NCBI GenBank assembly: GCA_015501605.1
Contig: JADNRZ010000018.1
Location: 62,001 to 126,000, forward strand
From: Panaeolus papilionaceus
Taxonomy: Eukaryota; Basidiomycota; Agaricomycetes; Agaricales
Length of the DNA stretch: 64,000 nucleotides
Reading direction: 5' to 3'
Shown here: piece by piece, positions 9,486 through 20,196 of the stretch
Position numbering within the stretch: position 1 is the first letter of the stretch
Layout: the number at the start of each line of letters is the position of its first letter
Notes under the pieces: model-generated
What the model was told of the DNA's origin: nothing
Seen by the model: the letters and a program-made list of their open reading frames with translations, nothing else
Database searches by the model: none
Program-made: the position numbers and the translations under genes

Positions 9486-10149
9486 TTCAGCAAGAGGGGA
9501 ATATGATGAGCCAGTCATCTGTAAGCCCCTATTTTTCAATTTTTCTTCATTTTTCTTTTCTTTTCTATTCACATCAATGTGTTGCTGTTGTTGCTGTATC
9601 CCAGAGTCACTGCCTGATCAGCTGCACACTGATGTTTTTGCATGCTGCACTTGTTTATTTTACCATTTATGTATTAGAGACAGGCAACACTTGGACCTAC
9701 AACCCTGTTTTCACCTTTCCCCTATCTACTTCTCTGTTCTTCACTTTTCTTTATTATTCTAGTATTATCTTTCACATTCCCTGACTCATTTCCGCTTCTT
9801 GGCCTTTCTCTTTTATTTTCTTTGAATTTCCATAACTTTTTCCTCCTTTCACATACTGTATTTCATGCTCAGATTCGTATTTTGTTGCTGTGTCATGCCT
9901 GTGTGCATCTTCATAACTTGCTCAGCTCTTTCAAGTCACCTTCTCCGCTCCTATTTCGTTCCCTCTGCTACCTCTCAACTCCTCTCCTCTCCTCTTCTCT
10001 ATCTCATCTCTCTCACTGACCCCACGAACTCGTCTGCGTGTCCTCACTTCACTTCTTCACTTCTCACCTTTCCCATCGTCGCTCTCATCTTCTTTTCACT
10101 TCACTCACCTTTCACCGACATCTCCTAACATGCTCATCATCATACTCAC
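9486..10149 (+). repeat. Polypurine tract and LTR-like pyrimidine-rich block
   Basis: The words TTTCAGCAAGAGGGGAAT at 9484-9502 repeat the polypurine tract seen at 8399. The next 640 bp is pyrimidine-rich with no coding signal, and ends about 10147 (CATACTCACA), where a reverse transcriptase frame begins abruptly. The start TGATGAGCC and end in CA are compatible with a solo or 3' LTR inserted into the chromovirus pol. No flanking duplication is found, because the sequence on the left is not pol. Confidence 0.4.
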
Positions 10150-12048
10150 AGAGGTCTCTTCAAACCTCTTGTCATGTTCTTTGGCCTCACCAACAGTCCT
10201 ACCACCTTCCAAACCATGATGAACAAGATCTTCCAAGATATGATCTCTGAAGGTGTGGTTGTGGTGTACCTGGATGACATCCTGATCTTCACCAAGGATA
10301 TTCCTAAGCATCAAGAGGTCACTCATAGGGTCCTGAAGCGTCTAGAGGAACATGGTCTCTGCCTCTGTCTGGAGAAATGTGAGTTTGAGAAGACATGCAT
10401 TGTGTACCTTGGGCTTATCGTTGCTGAGAACCAAGTCGAGATGGATCCTGTCAAAGTCGCTGGAGTTGCTCAATGGACCACCCCCACCAATAGAAAAGAA
10501 GTGCAATCTTTCCTGGGTTTTTCCAACTTCTATTGACGGTTCATCAAGGACTTCTCTCACCATGCATGTCCCCTCTTTGACCTTACCAAGAGCTCCACTG
10601 AGTTTTCCTGGTCTCCTGCTGCTGCTACTGCCTTCCAGTCCATCAAGGGTGCTGTCACCTCCTCCTCTGTCCTTGCTGCTCCCAATGATGATCTCCCTTT
10701 CCGGCTTGAAGCTGACTATTCAGACTTCGCCACTGGTGCTGTACTCTCTCAGCAGTCTCCAGAAGATGGAAAGTGGCATCCAATTACTTTCTTTTCCAAG
10801 TCACTCTCTCCTGTCAAAAGGAACTATGAGATTCATGACAAGGAAATGCTTGCAATCATTCGAGCCTTGCAGGAATGGAGACACTTCCTTGAAGGTGCCT
10901 GCCACAAGTTTGAGATCTGGACTGACCACAAGAACTTGGAATATTTCATGTCATCTCAGAACCTCAACTGCAGGCAAGCCCATTGGTCTCTCACTCTGGC
11001 CTGCTTTGACTTTGTCATGCAGCACAAGGCAGGAGCTACTATGGGAAAAGCAGATGCCCTCTCACGTTGGTCTGACCATGGTTCTAGTGAACATGACAAT
11101 CAGAACATCACCCTCCTCACCCCAGGGATGTTTGCAATTCATGCACTAGAAGGTCTGGAATTTGTTGGACAGGAACGCTCTCTGGTTCATGAGATCTGTC
11201 AACATTCCAAGGAGGCCTCTGATCTTGAGGACACTGTAGCCAAGGCAGTCAAGGCACTCAGAAAGACTGGATCTCAGTCTCTTTGCTCCTCAGAGTGGGA
11301 TGAAGCTGATGGTCTTATCTACTTCTGTGGAAAGCTCTATGTTCCACCAGGTGGTGATCTTTGTCGTTGCATTGTGGCTCTCTGCCATGACTCCACTCTT
11401 GCTGGACACCCTGGACGTTGGAAGACCTTGGAGCTTGTGTCTAGGAACTACTGGTGGCCTCGCATGTCTAAGTTCATTGGACTCTACACCAGCACCTGTG
11501 ACATGTGACTTAGGACCAAGACCATCAGGCAGTGACCCCTTGGAGAGCTTGAACCCCTTGCTGTTCCTGACCACTATTGGGACCATATTAGTGTGGACTT
11601 CATTGTTGAGCTCCCTGAGTCCAATGGTTATGATGCCATCATGGTTGTTGTTGACTCCCTTTCCAAACACGCTCACTTCACTGCTACCACCACCACTGTC
11701 TCTGCCCTAGGCACTGCCCGCATGTATTGTGACCATATCTGGAAACTCCATGGCCTTCCATCCAAGGTAGTCTCTGATTGCAGTCCACAGTTCATTGCAG
11801 AGTTCACTACTGAACTCTACAGGCTGCTTGGGATTGAGCCAGCTTGTAGCACTGCCTATCACCCTCAAACTGATGGGCAGACGGAGTGTGTCAACCAGGA
11901 GTTGGAACAATACCTCAGGCTCTACATCTCTGAGCAACAGGACAACTGGTACAACATCCTTTCCATGGCTGAGTTTGCCTACAACAACCATGTCCACTCC
12001 TCCACCCAGCAGACTCCCTTCCTTCTAGACTCTGGTCAGCATCCTCAC
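10150..12048 (+). pseudogene. Chromovirus (Ty3-type) pol: RT, RNase H, integrase, first part
   Basis: The frame opens inside reverse transcriptase (MFFGLTNSPTTFQ, catalytic VYLDDIL at about 10260-10280). RNase H follows (TDHKNLEYF at about 10921-10947). The integrase zinc finger region lies at 11390-11510, and the integrase core at 11590-12048 with VDFIVELP, VSDCSPQF and TDGQTECVNQELE. The N-terminal RT, protease and gag are missing; the left edge is at the LTR-like block. In-frame stops occur at 10534 (TGA before RRF-like context), 11506 and 11533. At 12048 the reading frame is interrupted in the integrase core by a 3.58-kb inverted-repeat element; it resumes at 15632. It is therefore inactive. 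No host role is suggested. Confidence 0.88.
12039..12048 (+). repeat. Target-site duplication, left copy
   Basis: GCATCCTCAC here is repeated at 15632-15641. Joining across one copy restores a continuous chromovirus integrase frame, which supports a true target duplication of about 10 bp. Confidence 0.75.
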
Positions 12049-12609
12049 CTCTATGAGCCACCTTCATACATGAACCACTGGGTTTAGGCAGTGGGCCCTC
12101 ATGTGTCCAGACTGGGTTTTGGCAGTGGGGTCTTAGGCAGTCAATCTGCAGGAGAAATGTAGATAGTGGACCTTTAGAATAGATAAGAGTGAAGAGCATA
12201 GATAATGGTCCGGGTTCTTAGATTTCATGGGTAAATACATGTAAACAAACCTTTGGCCTAGATTTAGCAGGGGACACCACAATTATGCATTTCCGGGACA
12301 CCACACCTGGATATCATGGGTGGTAGTGCTATAACATATTTCTATACATAGATATACACCTTCCTAGATAGTTTCCCCCCCGGAAATATGAGGGGAATGG
12401 GTGGATGCAGGAGGATGCATCTGGATGTAGTTTTGATTTAATTAAATGTGCCCCTATTTACACATCAAATCTTCGTCCTAATCAGGGATATTAGGATGAT
12501 GTCATCGATTCCATTAAATCTAATAATAGCTCCTTAATTAGTCTTCGCTTTTTTAGGAAATTGGCATCACTGATGTGCTTTCAGGTACAAATGACATCAC
12601 ACTAATTAA

Positions 12610-13140
12610 TATTCCTCCCCCACCATTATTGCAGCATTTATTCCACCGCTTTTTGGGCACTTTTATATGGATATATATATATCACTAGAAAGCTACAATT
12701 GCCTACTATTTGAATCTGATTTTTACTTATTTAATTCCCTCCAGTAGATTACCCAAAACAGCTCCGCTTTTTTGATAATCAATAGCCCCTATTTATTAAT
12801 AGCATTATTACTGCTGCATTTTCCACCGCTTTTTTGGCTCTTTTTCTGCACACCATATATACCATTAGAAAGCTATAAGTGTCTAGTTTAAGAATCTATC
12901 CTTGTATCATCACTATCCTCACTGGGGACTGCACCATTCAATGGCGCTTTTTTGGTAATTAAATTAGCCCCTATCTTTAATTACATTTCTTTGTGCACCA
13001 TTTGTATTTATTCCCTTTATTATTTTAATTGACATGTATATATCACTGGAAAGCTACAATCGCCTACTTTCAGAATCTGAAGACAGAATAGAAATGTTGT
13101 GCTTGTGGAAGGAGCAATTGCATTTCGCATTTTGGGTACT
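12610..13140 (-). repeat. Three degenerate ~180-bp tandem units (left arm)
   Basis: The word ATCACTAGAAAGCTAC and its variants start at 12681, 12861 and 13042, giving spacings of 180 and 181 bp. Each unit also carries GCTTTTTTGG, then AGCCCCTAT, then an AT-rich turn. The same order appears inverted in the right arm. Confidence 0.75.
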
Positions 13141-14529
13141 AGAGCGTGGGAACACCCTTTGATCCTTCTTCTCCTCCTCCCCCCTCCGCTTTTTTGGCTT
13201 CATTCCTCCACACCCCCTGCAGCTATCAACATAAAACTTGGCACACCCCTTCATAAACATTATTCAATGGCTCTCACCGGCCCAATGGTGAAAATACACA
13301 CTATCTTGCTTTCCATCAACATATTAATATATATTCACTTAAATTGCTAAAAAAGCATACCAAAATGTAATGCTTCTGTATGATGTATGCCAGTAAATGA
13401 TATTGCTATATCAATATTGCATACTTCAGTGCTGAAATCCAATGGAAGTGCATTATATATCCCTATATTTGCATGTGGAATTAGCAAAATGGACATTCCT
13501 GTGTGTCTGGACTCCTATGGCTTTATCCATGGGTATTTTGCTCCATATATACATCTCTAGCATTGTCTAAGCGTTCATATACACCATATGTAATGTTCTA
13601 CACAGCCCACTACCTCATATATTGAGCTACATTTGTAATTTTGGCCATACACAAATGCAGATGTTAAAATACACTATTCTGGACTTTACTATACAATAAC
13701 AGTCCTATTTATACTTCATAAATAGCAGGAAACGAATATAATAACTCTAGTTACACAACGCAAAAAACCCCAAGTGATTTGGACAAGTATAGCCATCTGT
13801 AGGTTCAAAATGGTGTGCAACCATCATAGTTGATGCTGGGTGTTTCAAGAATACAGACAATCACCACTACATCAAACACCTTCTGACCGTTTTTTTAAGG
13901 CTCTACCCTTCCACAATCATCCAAATCACTCCAAACCTTTTGTGAACGTTACATGTCATGCCTCTTCATCCATCTGTAGGTTCTGATTAAATTATTTTGT
14001 CTCTGATCCTCTGCAATAAGCTTATCAGTGGAAATTTGAACGATTTTGAGAACTGCTCAGAATTCTTTGGGGGTGGGCTACTTTGGAAGGCACAGTTGAA
14101 GCGTCCTCAGAACATTTCGGAGCATGTTTAAGCGCTCAATATTCATGAAGATATTCATAGATTAATATTCTGCATACCCTGAGGTAATATTTAGTGTTTT
14201 CTATTCTATTGCTTGCACTTTTAAAGCGATTGGGTGTCAAGTCCAATGCTCTGACATGTTATGAGTAATATTCAATAGTTTTTTCAGCAGTAGAGGAGCC
14301 AAAAGGATGTATTATTAGGGATATATGGTGCAAATATGGGATTTTGACATGTAATTGTTGAATGGAAGGAGTGGAACAATATCAATTTGTATATAAGCGG
14401 AGGTATAGACCCATATATGGTATATGTAGACGTATACCAAGTTTCATGTTGATAGCTGCAGGGGGTGTGGAGGAATGAAGCCAAAAAAGCGGAGGGGGAG
14501 GAGGAGAAGAAGGATCAAAGGGTGTTCCC

Positions 14530-15060
14530 ACGCTCTAGTACCCAAAATGCGAAATGCAATTGCTCCTTCCACAAGCACAACATTTCTATTCTGTCTTCAG
14601 ATTCTGAAAGTAGGCGATTGTAGCTTTCCAGTGATATATACATGTCAATTAAAATAATAAAGGGAATAAATACAAATGGTGCACAAAGAAATGTAATTAA
14701 AGATAGGGGCTAATTTAATTACCAAAAAAGCGCCATTGAATGGTGCAGTCCCCAGTGAGGATAGTGATGATACAAGGATAGATTCTTAAACTAGACACTT
14801 ATAGCTTTCTAATGGTATATATGGTGTGCAGAAAAAGAGCCAAAAAAGCGGTGGAAAATGCAGCAGTAATAATGCTATTAATAAATAGGGGCTATTGATT
14901 ATCAAAAAAGCGGAGCTGTTTTGGGTAATCTACTGGAGGGAATTAAATAAGTAAAAATCAGATTCAAATAGTAGGCAATTGTAGCTTTCTAGTGATATAT
15001 ATATATCCATATAAAAGTGCCCAAAAAGCGGTGGAATAAATGCTGCAATAATGGTGGGGG
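14530..15060 (+). repeat. Three degenerate ~180-bp tandem units (right arm)
   Basis: The word TAGCTTTCTAGTGATATAT and its variants start at 14621, 14802 and 14982, spacing 181 and 180 bp. This is the inverted counterpart of the left-arm array. Confidence 0.75.
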
Positions 15061-15631
15061 AGGAATATTAATTAGTGTGATGTCATTTGTACCTGAAAGC
15101 ACATCAGTGATGCCAATTTCCTAAAAAAGCGAAGACTAATTAAGGAGCTATTATTAGATTTAATGGAATCGATGACATCATCCTAATATCCCTGATTAGG
15201 ACGAAGATTTGATGTGTAAATAGGGGCACATTTAATTAAATCAAAACTACATCCAGATGCATCCTCCTGCATCCACCCATTCCCCTCATATTTCCGGGGG
15301 GGAAACTATCTAGGAAGGTGTATATCTATGTATAGAAATATGTTATAGCACTACCACCCATGATATCCAGGTGTGGTGTCCCGGAAATGCATAATTGTGG
15401 TGTCCCCTGCTAAATCTAGGCCAAAGGTTTGTTTACATGTATTTACCCATGAAATCTAAGAACCCGGACCATTATCTATGCTCTTCACTCTTATCTATTC
15501 TAAAGGTCCACTATCTACATTTCTCCTGCAGATTGACTGCCTAAGACCCCACTGCCAAAACCCAGTCTGGACACATGAGGGCCCACTGCCTAAACCCAGT
15601 GGTTCATGTATGAATCTAGCTTACAAGGCTG

Positions 15632-16307
15632 GCATCCTCACATGGGCTTTGAACCTCTTCCTCCCTCTTGGATGGAGACTGTGAATGAGTTCACTGATAG
15701 GATGAAGACTGCTCTTGAGAAAGCACGTGCTGCCTTAGCAGCTGCTAAGGAGGACATGGCAAGGTACTACAACTGGGATCGCACCAAGGCTCCTGAGATC
15801 AAGCCTGGAGATTGTGTCTACCTTGATGCTTCAGACATCCAAACCACTTGGCCATCCAAGAAGCTCTTCCACAAGCGAGTTGGTCCTTACCCAGTCACTT
15901 CTAGTATTGGAAAGAATGCCTACCATCTTCAGCTTCCTAAATCCCTCTCCTGCATCTATCCAGTCTTCCATATTGTCAGACTCACTCCTGCTCCTTTTGA
16001 TCCTATCTCTGGTTGAAGAGCCAAGCCACCCCCACCCCCTGTGCTTGTTGACAATGTGGAAGAGTATGTTGTGGAGAAGATTTTGAACAGCAAGATCATC
16101 AGAGGCAAGCTTTGATACCTGATCAAATGGGAAGGATATGACACTGGTAAGAACTCTTGGAAACCAGCTGACAATGTCCATGCTCCTGAGCTCATCAAGA
16201 AGTTCTATGCTGAGAATCCTAATGCTCCAAAGGTTATCAGGACCATCTATGCTCATATTCCTTACAAAGAGGTTGGACTTTATGCTTCGAGAGCAAAGCA
16301 ATCCTAG
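15632..16307 (+). pseudogene. Chromovirus pol, C-terminal part with chromodomain
   Basis: This continues the integrase interrupted at 12048: GFEP, then METVNEFTDRM, a helical Ala/Lys-rich region, the GPY/F-type segment (KRVGPYPVTSSIGKNAYHLQ at about 15875-15935) and a Pro-rich linker. A chromodomain at about 16045-16210 includes YLIKWEGYDTGKNSWKPADN. In-frame TGA stops are at 16014 and 16113. The final TAG is at 16305-16307, directly before a G-rich polypurine tract and the LTR. The chromodomain places the element among chromoviruses, which target integration to heterochromatin. Confidence 0.85.
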
Positions 16308-16318
16308 AGGGGGGGTAA
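16308..16318 (+). other. Polypurine tract of the chromovirus
   Basis: AGGGGGGGTAA lies between the pol stop codon and the TG that opens the LTR, the expected position for the plus-strand primer. Confidence 0.7.
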
Positions 16319-16638
16319 TGTCAGGGGATCTCCTGCTACCTCCTATTGTTTTCCTTATTATTGTCTCTCTGTCTCTCTTTCCCCCTATTTTCCTTTCTCT
16401 ATTTCATTATCTGGACATACCATGGACTCATATATATTATATTACACTCTCCTTTAGTTGCCACTCATTCATTATTTAGTTGTTGCCACTATTACATAGT
16501 CATTCTTTTATATTTTCCTTTGTTTATTTCCAAAGGCATTGTTTGGCATCAAGGCTGATGCCAATGCCAGCTCATCACTTAAATAGCTGTTTCACCTAGG
16601 TTTGATCCTTTACCTCTTTCTCTTTGGATCTCTCCCAG
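16319..16638 (+). repeat. 3' LTR of the chromovirus (truncated)
   Basis: It begins TGTCAGGGGATCTCCTGCTA, the same as the minus-strand LTR at 5879-6227, and follows it to about 16638 (GGATCTCTCCCAGG). The last about 30 bp of the LTR, expected to end in CTTACA, is replaced by other sequence. A matching LTR end occurs nearby in inverted orientation at 16743-16783. Confidence 0.75.
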
Positions 16639-16742
16639 GTGAGCCTACCTCCTGTATTTATGTAGAGCTGATATATATATTTGGTATATTTAGGATTGCC
16701 CTGATTTGATAAGAAAATGCACTGATAAGATCAAGGGAATCT

Positions 16743-16783
16743 GTAAGGGCACCCCAGACACACACAAGTCCTGGGGGAGAGCT
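16743..16783 (-). repeat. Inverted LTR terminus fragment
   Basis: TGTAAGGGCACCCCAGACAC is the reverse complement of the last bases of the LTR family seen at 5879-6227. It runs on through AAGTCCTGGGGGAG. It lies about 100 bp beyond the truncated 3' LTR, in opposite orientation. Confidence 0.65.
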
Positions 16784-17560
16784 GCAGGCAGTGTGGAGGA
16801 ATAAGGCCAAAAAAGCAGAGGGAGGAGGAGGAGAAGGAGGATCAAGGGGTGTTTCCACACTCTAGTACCCAAAATGCGAAATGCAATTGCTCCCTCCACA
16901 AGCACAACATTTATGGTCTGTTTTCAGATCCTGACAGTAGACATTTGTAGCTTTCTAGTGATATATATATGTATAATAAAAAATAGCTAAAAAGCAGTGC
17001 AATTAATGCTGCAATATTTGGGGAGGAGGATTAATTAATTAGTGTGGTGTCATTGGTGCCTGGAAGCAGATCAGTGATGCCAATTTCCCAAAAAAGCGAA
17101 GCTAATTAATGAGGATTGATGAGATTAAATGGGATCAATGACATCACACTAATATTCCTGATCAGGACGAAGATTTGATTTGTAAATAGGGGCTCATTTA
17201 ATCAATGCACAATAACCAGAGCAGATCTGCTGCTTCTGTGGCCACATTTGGCAGATCGGACTACATGAATGGATAGATATAGTGTATACCTTTCTAAAGA
17301 TGTATATATCCACCCAAATGGTGCCAAAAGTGAAGCAATATTGAGAAAATAATTCTAGCAGGAGAATAGGGACTGAAAAAGTGAACCTGATCTGCTGGGT
17401 TGCTGGTACAATTTGGCAGATTGGATGGTGGGATCTTATAGAGGCTGCTAATAGCTTTCTAATGATATATATATCACCTAAAATAGTGCCCAGAGCGGTG
17501 CAATATGGAGCAGGATACTGTTTGGGCCAAAGATAGGGGCTTTTCTAGTGACCCATGTAA
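16784..17560 (+). repeat. Diverged copy of the long-inverted-repeat arm with fewer ~180-bp units
   Basis: The sequence from AGCTGCAGGCAGTGTGGAGG onward follows the right arm of the 12049-15631 element from position 14454: AAAAAAGC, then GAGGAGGAG, then ATGCGAAATGCAATTGCTCC. It has one AGCTTTCTAGTGATATAT unit (16948) and then goes straight to the arm segment matching about 15040-15230. Two further weaker units follow at 17287 and 17452. So the number of units differs between copies. No coding capacity is seen. Confidence 0.65.
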
Positions 17561-19231
17561 AAAAACATTTTAAGGGTCGATAGGGATCATATGTGGGAGG
17601 CTGCGTTCAAAATTTCAGCCCAATCGGAGCAGAATTGAGCATGCTATTTGCAAATTTATATTATTTTTTCAATTTATTTTGATTTATTGCCAGCTCTGAG
17701 AGTGTATTTCCTTAATTGCTTGCCAACCACTGATCCCCCCCACCCCGAAAATACCCATTCCAGATTCCAGATTTTTTTCTCTACAAAATCATTATAAGCA
17801 CATTTGAATCAAATCATTTCTTACTGGTATCAATTGATTTCACATGGCTTATTATAAATGATGCAAACATGCATTTATGATTTGTATGATTGATTTTATA
17901 TGATTTTGCATCACCAATAATAGTATTTTATGATTTTGTTCTGTTATTCAATTATGATTTGGCTAATAATTTGGTTTACAGTGCACCACTGTCTCATGAT
18001 ACACCACCACCGTATGATACACTTTTTGTATTGCTTATAATTTCACCAATTCTTCATGAATAGCTATGAAATAACTTGTATTCGCACCTAATAGATAGCC
18101 TTAATTGATTTTTAAAAAAACTATAATTCTCAGGGCCCTGCTTCTCACACACTAGTCCAATGAAAATAAGGTGTTTTCTGGTGTAGTTTGCCCACCACCC
18201 TATGATACACTGCAATTTTGCAGATTGAAAGACAACAAAGTTATATTTTTCAATGCTTTTAACATTTTCAAATTTGTATCTATGTACTATATCTACCCCA
18301 CCTGTTGTATCTAGACATCACTCAATTATATTCTGCAATATTGGACTTGGAAGGTCAATTTCCAGATTTGGTGTATCACATGACAGTGCTGCACTGTATT
18401 ATGATTTGTATGATTTATTTGATTTGATTTCACATCATCAATAATAATATTTATGATTTTGTAGAAATGATTTCACCTCACCAATAATAGTATTTTATGA
18501 TTTTGTTCTGTCATTCAATTATGATTTGGCTAATGATTTGATTTTATGATTTGGGGCAATGATTTGGTTTCTAGAATGATATATGATTTCACTAATGATT
18601 TTGATCCTATGATTTTGATCAATGATTTGATTTCTGGATTAATGTATGATTTGGTCTCTGTTTATGATTTGATGTGTGCACCACAGTAATACTGTATGAG
18701 TTATGATTTTCGACCTCTGGCATTGCCAGGCCCAATCATTGGCCCTATCAATAACTACTCATGCAATATGGACTGAGATATATTAGGATATACCTGTAGA
18801 CAGAATAGCTACTGGATAATGTAAGTAAGCAGCTAATAAACAAGAGTAGTAGTGTGTGGCTCACCTCAGTACATGTAATATGGACTGAGGAAAGCCAGTG
18901 CATGAATAATTGGGGACAGGCATTCACCATTATGTTGATGGCAAGCTTAGTCATTGCACAGCCACAACATATGTTGTTGTCTCCTCTTCAGAGCCCTAAA
19001 CCAGTTGTTTGCAATGGTAGATGTCTTATAACACCAGAATTAAATATGCAGATTGAATATATATATGATAAAAATGACATATTGCCAATGCATCAAAGAT
19101 TGGTGTGAAACTTCCTATTAATTTGATTGAGAGATTAGAATAATGATAACTAGTAATGAGTCTGCTTTCTTTTGGTTGAGAATTGTGCATGCTGTCTATA
19201 AATCTGGATTGTTCATGTCATCTGCCATTTC
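17561..19231. other. AT-rich DNA with ATGATTTG-type short repeats
   Basis: No gene is supported. Between about 17790 and 18720 the words ATGATTT, TGATTTG and TATGATTTT recur dozens of times at irregular spacing, with several TATGATACAC words around 17995-18200. From 18720 to 19230 the sequence is unremarkable and AT-rich. It is probably decayed repeat DNA at the edge of the transposon nest. Confidence 0.5.
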
Positions 19232-19501
19232 TCAGTCATCCTGGACATGTGGAATATCATCTGGTGGTGAAATATTTGGTGGTACACCACCATTTTCAAC
19301 CAGAAGAATATTCCAGGCTGCAACCAATTTGATCACATATGCTACCCTTTCAGGCCTCTGTTTATAACAGTTCTTGGGCTCAACATCTTTCAAACCTTGC
19401 ATTTGAAATGTGTCAATCTGCTCTCCTAGTTCTATAACAGTATACTGACCAATAAGGTTAGGATCTGTTTTAGACCATGCAGAGTGTGTTTGTTGTGTGT
19501 G
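19232..19501 (-). pseudogene. Unidentified minus-strand open frame (90 codons, no ATG at its start)
   Basis: An uninterrupted frame on the minus strand runs from about 19501 to a TGA at 19232-19234. The translation looks protein-like rather than random: it includes QYTVIELGEQIDTFQMQGL, KNCYKQRPERVAYVIKLVAA and WNILLVENGGVPPNISPP. I do not recognise the family. It begins just after an in-frame stop and has no start codon, so it is either an exon or, more likely given the setting, a transposon fragment. Confidence 0.35.
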
Positions 19502-20196
19502 TCACTAACATGATGTCACATGTTCACCTTGTAAATTAGTGTTTTCCTTCAGGTACACTTTTTGTGGTGATGGACATGTTTCTCACTTAGCAATTCTGGA
19601 TTTCTATTTTATCTTTTCACATCTACCTTTCCTTGCCATGAATTGTCATATGAGTTTCATATATGCATTCTACATTACATAACTTAGTGATGACTTCTGA
19701 ATTTTATGGATTTAGAGTGAGGATATGAAGATACATAAGGAAAATGCATAATGGCACAATAATTTCCACTAACCAGGTGGAGAATTGTATAAAAAGTGTA
19801 CTGTGAAGTTGATCACATATTTTGGCTGGGATGCCTCTGAATAAAACATGTACAAATAAACACCCTCTTTCAGTGTGAATGCCCATCCTCAACATCGCGT
19901 CCCGGCATGAACAATGCCGATTCACGACCTTGACAGGCCCTGGTGTGATTGAGTCAAAGCTTTACTTTATACTATCCTGGGCGTTGACAGCGTCGACTTT
20001 CCATCCAACCATCTCTTCTCGACGGTCATGATCTTTACCTGTAATCATCTTTATTGCCGATAAAGAAATACCGGTTGACTAAACGGTGAGTTAGGTGGTT
20101 TCAACTCAAAAGGTACCTATCCAATGAACGCGTCTCGATCTTGTTCAGAATCCATACACCTCCATCTCGTCAGCAACATTTTACCATCGGCTTCAA
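19502..20196. other. Upstream region of TEL1
   Basis: There is no gene. The base composition changes around 19900 from AT-rich repeat-like DNA to the more balanced composition of the host genes. This region presumably includes the TEL1 promoter; no clear TATA element is visible close to the start. Confidence 0.45.

Larger units (their letters stand above)
12049..15631. mobile_element. 3.58-kb long-inverted-repeat element, MULE-like
   Basis: The element lies between 10-bp direct repeats. Its arms (about 12063-13241 and 14436-15614, about 1.18 kb each) are near-identical inverted copies; I noted only small differences such as a 1-base change in a C run near 13180. The arms begin TTCATACATGAACCACTGGG. 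Just outside, 14-17 bp on each side are not inverted. The 1.2-kb centre (13242-14435) has no transposase-like ORF. Long terminal inverted repeats with a 9-11 bp duplication are typical of Mutator-like elements, so I call it MULE-like and non-autonomous, by inference. The insertion disrupts the chromovirus integrase, so it is younger than that retroelement. Each arm carries three about 180-bp tandem units. Confidence 0.75.
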
